In this document: positions 6,167 to 9,231 of the stretch, piece by piece
How positions within the stretch are numbered: the stretch's first letter is position 1
How the letters are laid out: each line of letters begins with the position of its first letter
Assembly (NCBI GenBank): GCA_036311285.1
Contig: JAXJQF010000008.1
Span: 1-9,231, forward strand
Direction: 5' to 3'
From: JAXJQF01 sp036311285
Lineage (GTDB): Bacteria; Pseudomonadota; Gammaproteobacteria; Enterobacterales; Succinivibrionaceae
Length of the DNA: 9,231 nucleotides
The notes under the pieces: model-generated
The model's database searches: none
Seen by the model: only the letters and a program-made list of their open reading frames with translations
Told to the model about the DNA's origin: nothing
Translations under genes and position numbers: made by a program

Positions 6167-6808
6167 TTATTCCTTTCCTTTTAACATATCTGCAGCTTTA
6201 CATGATGCAGCATTATCAAGCTTGCAGCCTAAATTAAAGTATTTTTGAGCTTCGTGGTAATTATTTTCAACATCTTTATTCTTGTAATATAAACCAGCTA
6301 ATTCATAACAGCCGTTATCATTGTTTAAGTCACAAGATAACTTAAATAATTCCTTAGCCTTTTCAAGATCAACATCTACCTTACGTCCATTCTTGTAAAG
6401 CTCAGCTATGCGATAGCAACCATTACCACTCTTTAAATCACATGCTTTCTTAAAAAATAAAAACTCATTAATATCTTCATTGTCTTGTTCCATTACACCA
6501 ACGTTGTAACAAGAGTTACCGTCATTTAAGTCACATGCTTTTAAGAAATATTCTAAAGATTTCTTAAAATCAGCTTTAACACCTTGACCATTTTTATATA
6601 TATAACCAAGACTATTACAACCTAGTCTATCTCCAAGATCACATCCTTTTTTAAAAGCAGGAATTGCATTCCCAAAATCTTGATTTTGAGAATAAATTAG
6701 ACCTTTAATAATACATTCATTACTTGAATCACATGTTACCGCTAATGCTTGATTGTTTACCATTACTAAAGCTGTTAAACCTAATGCTGCTAAAGCTAAT
6801 TTTTTCAT
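6167..6808 (-). CDS. Secreted cysteine-rich Sel1-repeat protein (Hcp-like), 213 aa
   Basis: A Sec signal peptide is clear: MKK, a hydrophobic core, and a likely cut after NNQALA (residue 23). The mature part is made of Sel1-like helical repeats with cysteines paired eight residues apart: C56/C64, C92/C100, C123/C131, C159/C167 and C195/C203, plus C26/C32 in the N-terminal cap. This C-x7-C layout is that of Helicobacter cysteine-rich proteins, in which each pair forms a disulfide joining the two helices of a repeat; that points to an oxidising periplasmic or extracellular location. Repeats are 36 residues, except the one from C92 to C123, which is 31 because the loop is shortened. AGxxYKNG-type signatures are visible. 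ATG 6808 has GAGGA (6820-6816) 7 nt upstream. Such proteins are scaffolds for protein contacts; the partner is unknown. It follows mscK on the same strand but behind a large hairpin, so it is probably a separate unit. Confidence 0.88.
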   Translation of the reverse strand: MKKLALAALGLTALVMVNNQALAVTCDSSNECIIKGLIYSQNQDFGNAIPAFKKGCDLGDRLGCNSLGYIYKNGQGVKADFKKSLEYFLKACDLNDGNSCYNVGVMEQDNEDINEFLFFKKACDLKSGNGCYRIAELYKNGRKVDVDLEKAKELFKLSCDLNNDNGCYELAGLYYKNKDVENNYHEAQKYFNLGCKLDNAASCKAADMLKGKE

Positions 6809-6812
6809 TTAC

Positions 6813-6835
6813 TTATCCTCTGTTATATAGGATAA
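6813..6835 (-). promoter_or_regulatory. Inverted repeat overlapping the Sel1-gene ribosome-binding site
   Basis: On the minus strand TTATCC (6835-6830) can pair with GGATAA (6818-6813), and the latter includes part of the GAGGA ribosome-binding site. If the transcript begins upstream of 6835, a 6-bp hairpin could mask translation start. The stem is short, so this is only a possibility. Confidence 0.3.
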
Positions 6836-6936
6836 ACATTAACTAATGTCAGTTATATGTATTCACTAGCTATTGTTTATTCTACATATTTTTATCTATT
6901 TACTTAATTTGCTAGTTTGATATGTATATAAACATC

Positions 6937-7013
6937 AAAAAACAGTTAGAATTCACTGATAGGGTGCATATTGTTTTATCTTCTTAGCCCTATAGTTTTT
7001 CTAACTGTTTTTT
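6937..7013. terminator. Long nested hairpin between mscK and the Sel1 gene
   Basis: A perfect 15-bp inverted repeat, AAAAAACAGTTAGAA (6937-6951) with its complement at 6999-7013, encloses a second 6-bp pair, ATAGGG (6959-6964) with CCCTAT (6988-6993). The outer stem ends in T runs on both strands, so it would act as the mscK terminator about 50 bp after the stop. The 47-nt loop is far longer than in a simple terminator. A small structured RNA or a mobile-repeat remnant is possible. Confidence 0.6.
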
Positions 7014-7063
7014 AGACAATACAACTAGATTAAAAGTTCAAAAAAATTTAACAGAGATCACGT

Positions 7064-9231
7064 TTATTTTGATTTCTTATCTATAGTATCAACTTTTATA
7101 GACTCCCTTATTTCTTTTGAATCCATGGATTTTACAAGAATTTCTTGATCATTCTTAGTGTTCTTAATGTAAACATCCAATTGGTTAAATGCGATTTCAA
7201 TACCATTTTCTTCAAAGACTCTATAGATCTCAGTATTAATACTATCTTTTGCAGGATTACGATCCTTTGTTTTTGCAATATATACACGAATTTCAAAATT
7301 AAGTGTACTTGCACCAAATTCGGTAAAATATACTTGAGGACTAGGATCTTCAAGTACATAAGGATTATCCTTACAGATCTTATAAAGAATTTCTTTAACC
7401 TTTTCTATTTTTGTTCCATAAGCAACGCTTGCAATTATTGTCAATCTAGTAATTTGATCATTTAAAGACCAGTTTACTAAAGGAGAGGTAATAATAGACT
7501 TGTTTGGAACAACATACTCTTTCTTTTCAAAATCTGTAATAGTAGTAGACCTGATGCGTATTCTAGAAACAACACCGCTATGACCATTTAAGGTAATGAT
7601 ATCCCCTATTCTTATTGGTCTTTCAAATAAAACAATAATACCTGATATAAAATTACCAAAGATTTCTTGCAAACCAAAACCTAAACCAACAGACAATGCG
7701 GCTACTAACCATTGTAACTGTTCCCACTCAAGTCCTAATCTTGAACAAGTAAATAAAATACATAATGAAACAATTACATATGTAATAATAGTAACAATAG
7801 AATAACTATACTGCTTAAGTTTGGTTACCGTATTAAATAAACAAACTTCTAGCACACCTGGGAAGTTTTTGCAAACTATCACAGATAGAACTATAGCATA
7901 AACAATTACGATTAAATCCATTAATGATACATGTTTTAATGTACCATCTGTACTAGTTGTTGTATACAAGGTTACATATTGGAAGAAACTTGCAAACTCA
8001 AAAATTTCACTCCAAATGCTATATAAGACAACAGCATAAATGATTAAGAATAAATGCTTAACCACATTAGTTGTTTGATCATTGATATCTTCTATAGACA
8101 TCGGTTCGTCTAAAGACTCAATAAACTCTTCTGTAGCATCCTTTACTTCTTCTTGTCCGCCATTTTCTAACTGTTCCTTTAAAGCTTGTTGCTTTTGTTT
8201 ATATTGAGCAATTCTGCGCTTAAAGTTGATTCTATTTGCTGCGATTGATAAAAATCTATATAAAACATTTTGTAAGAAATAAATAACCATCACAGCGTAG
8301 TAAGAGATGATTAACGTGCTAATCAATCTTATTGCACTATAGAAGTACCCTGTTGCAATTAAAACGATTTGAGCTAATACAAAAAGTAAATATAGTAATG
8401 AAATTGATTTAAAGTAGAATGAAGCTTCATTTTTAATTTGTCTCTTTAAAACAAGAAGCTGTTCTACTAACAACCATAAACATAACGAAATTGTTATAAT
8501 CTGCCCTATTACATCAACTGCAAAACTCTCTAGAGCTTCTAGTTTTAAAGTAATAATAGCAATTAAAAATCCATAACACCAAAATATTCTTCTTAAATAT
8601 TTAACTTGCTTTTCATTATACGGTAATCTAAAGTGTATTTCTCCTACACTACCTTTGCGAACAATACGTAAGATTAAACTTGATAAAAATGTCAGTAATG
8701 TAACATCCATTAGCATGCTCATTAAAACATTCTTAGTTCTTTCTTCAATTACATGATCACTTGGATAAGATACTGTAGAAATTGCAATCACTCCAATTAA
8801 AAATACTAATATTGAGAAATATGAACTCTTAACAGCTAACAATAATAAAGCTAATGGTGTATTCCAATATCTATCCTTAGAAATCCTCTTAACATCAGCA
8901 TGAATCTGAGACAGCTTTTTATTTATTGCTTTATTAATCTTTACAATAATAAAAAGCCCAAACATCATTAAAAAAATCTTACATAAGAAAGATAATGAAT
9001 AACTATAATTTAATGAGAACTTACTTAAGTCCTGTTTTATGTTATTAATTTGATGAACTACATTATCATACAAACTTGCAAACCATTTTAAATTAATTGC
9101 ATTGTTCGATGGACTCCAGAACATTTGATTATAGATAACAGAACTAATACTATCTCTAATAATCATATATCTAGAATAATTAGATTGTAAGGTAATTATT
9201 TGATTTAACTCTAAACTCAATTCATTATATA
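7064..9231 (-). CDS. mscK: MscK/KefA-type mechanosensitive channel, 5'-partial
   Basis: The frame runs off the right edge with no stop, so the N-terminus is missing; TTG 9220 is internal, not a start. Full-length MscK-type proteins have about 1,100 residues, and about 720 are present here. Numbering from 9220, many hydrophobic spans are visible (around 74-95, 133-153, 166-186, 235-257, 272-290, 296-320, 385-403, 432-450 and 472-491). The MscS pore helix and signature follow at 500-540 (LQWLVAALSVGLGFGLQEIF, then GNFISGIIVLFERPIRIGD). The beta domain (RIRSTTITDFEKKEYVVPNK) and cytoplasmic vestibule to about 686 (GIEIAFNQLDVYIKN) resemble E. coli MscK more than MscM as I recall them. A charged coiled-coil-like linker lies at 334-372. 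MscK is an inner-membrane channel that releases solutes under hypo-osmotic stress and, in E. coli, depends on external K+. The Lys/Asp/Glu-rich C-terminal tail (about 690-718) is variable in the family. Confidence 0.87.
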   Translation of the reverse strand, partial: YNELSLELNQIITLQSNYSRYMIIRDSISSVIYNQMFWSPSNNAINLKWFASLYDNVVHQINNIKQDLSKFSLNYSYSLSFLCKIFLMMFGLFIIVKINKAINKKLSQIHADVKRISKDRYWNTPLALLLLAVKSSYFSILVFLIGVIAISTVSYPSDHVIEERTKNVLMSMLMDVTLLTFLSSLILRIVRKGSVGEIHFRLPYNEKQVKYLRRIFWCYGFLIAIITLKLEALESFAVDVIGQIITISLCLWLLVEQLLVLKRQIKNEASFYFKSISLLYLLFVLAQIVLIATGYFYSAIRLISTLIISYYAVMVIYFLQNVLYRFLSIAANRINFKRRIAQYKQKQQALKEQLENGGQEEVKDATEEFIESLDEPMSIEDINDQTTNVVKHLFLIIYAVVLYSIWSEIFEFASFFQYVTLYTTTSTDGTLKHVSLMDLIVIVYAIVLSVIVCKNFPGVLEVCLFNTVTKLKQYSYSIVTIITYVIVSLCILFTCSRLGLEWEQLQWLVAALSVGLGFGLQEIFGNFISGIIVLFERPIRIGDIITLNGHSGVVSRIRIRSTTITDFEKKEYVVPNKSIITSPLVNWSLNDQITRLTIIASVAYGTKIEKVKEILYKICKDNPYVLEDPSPQVYFTEFGASTLNFEIRVYIAKTKDRNPAKDSINTEIYRVFEENGIEIAFNQLDVYIKNTKNDQEILVKSMDSKEIRESIKVDTIDKKSK

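Noticed and set aside
6824..6852. CTGACA with a 17-nt spacer to TATATA upstream of the Sel1 gene
   Set aside because: Its transcription start would fall on the ribosome-binding site, leaving almost no leader, so it is unlikely to be the real promoter.
7132..7805. Three ORFs inside the mscK region on both strands
   Set aside because: They overlap the strongly supported MscS-domain coding frame and are shadows of it.

Overview
The window is low-GC DNA (roughly 30% G+C by eye) from a bacterium using the standard code: TAA, TAG and TGA all end genes here. The best taxonomic clue is the right-hand gene. It encodes an MscK/KefA-type mechanosensitive channel whose pore and C-terminal sequence closely resemble the proteobacterial (gammaproteobacterial) version. 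A two-domain AAA-ATPase/PD-(D/E)XK protein and a secreted cysteine-rich Sel1-repeat protein also fit a host- or gut-associated AT-rich gammaproteobacterium, such as a Succinivibrionaceae- or Pasteurellales-like lineage. The taxon is inference only.

Layout. (1) 126-1796, plus strand: AAA-ATPase-like/PD-(D/E)XK protein, followed by a hairpin terminator. (2) 2076-5128, minus strand: five small genes in a row, each with its own Shine-Dalgarno sequence and separated by 90-240 bp of AT-rich spacer. Reading with transcription they are a soluble TerB-like protein, a TerB-like paralogue with a C-terminal membrane anchor, a gene of unknown function whose frame breaks at an A8 tract, and two more orphans. 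(3) 5129-5504: a gene-free stretch ahead of a plus-strand orphan (about 5505-5978) that ends in a terminator. (4) 6087-6114: a strong, probably bidirectional terminator, then a minus-strand periplasmic Sel1/Hcp-like protein with paired cysteines (6167-6808). (5) 6937-7013: a 77-nt nested hairpin between the Sel1 gene and mscK. (6) 7064-9231: the C-terminal two-thirds of the MscK-type channel, running off the right edge.

The ends look like ordinary genome content, while about 100-6000 looks accessory: orphan genes, paralogy, a broken or recoded frame and repeat-like intergenic elements. No integrase, transposase, tRNA, CRISPR array or recognised toxin is visible. The main candidates for something new are the TerB-paralogue/orphan array, the -1 slippery site joining 3777-3914 to 3379-3780, the nested hairpin at 6937-7013, and a similar 3' element after both plus-strand genes. 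No complete defence or secretion system can be demonstrated from this window alone.
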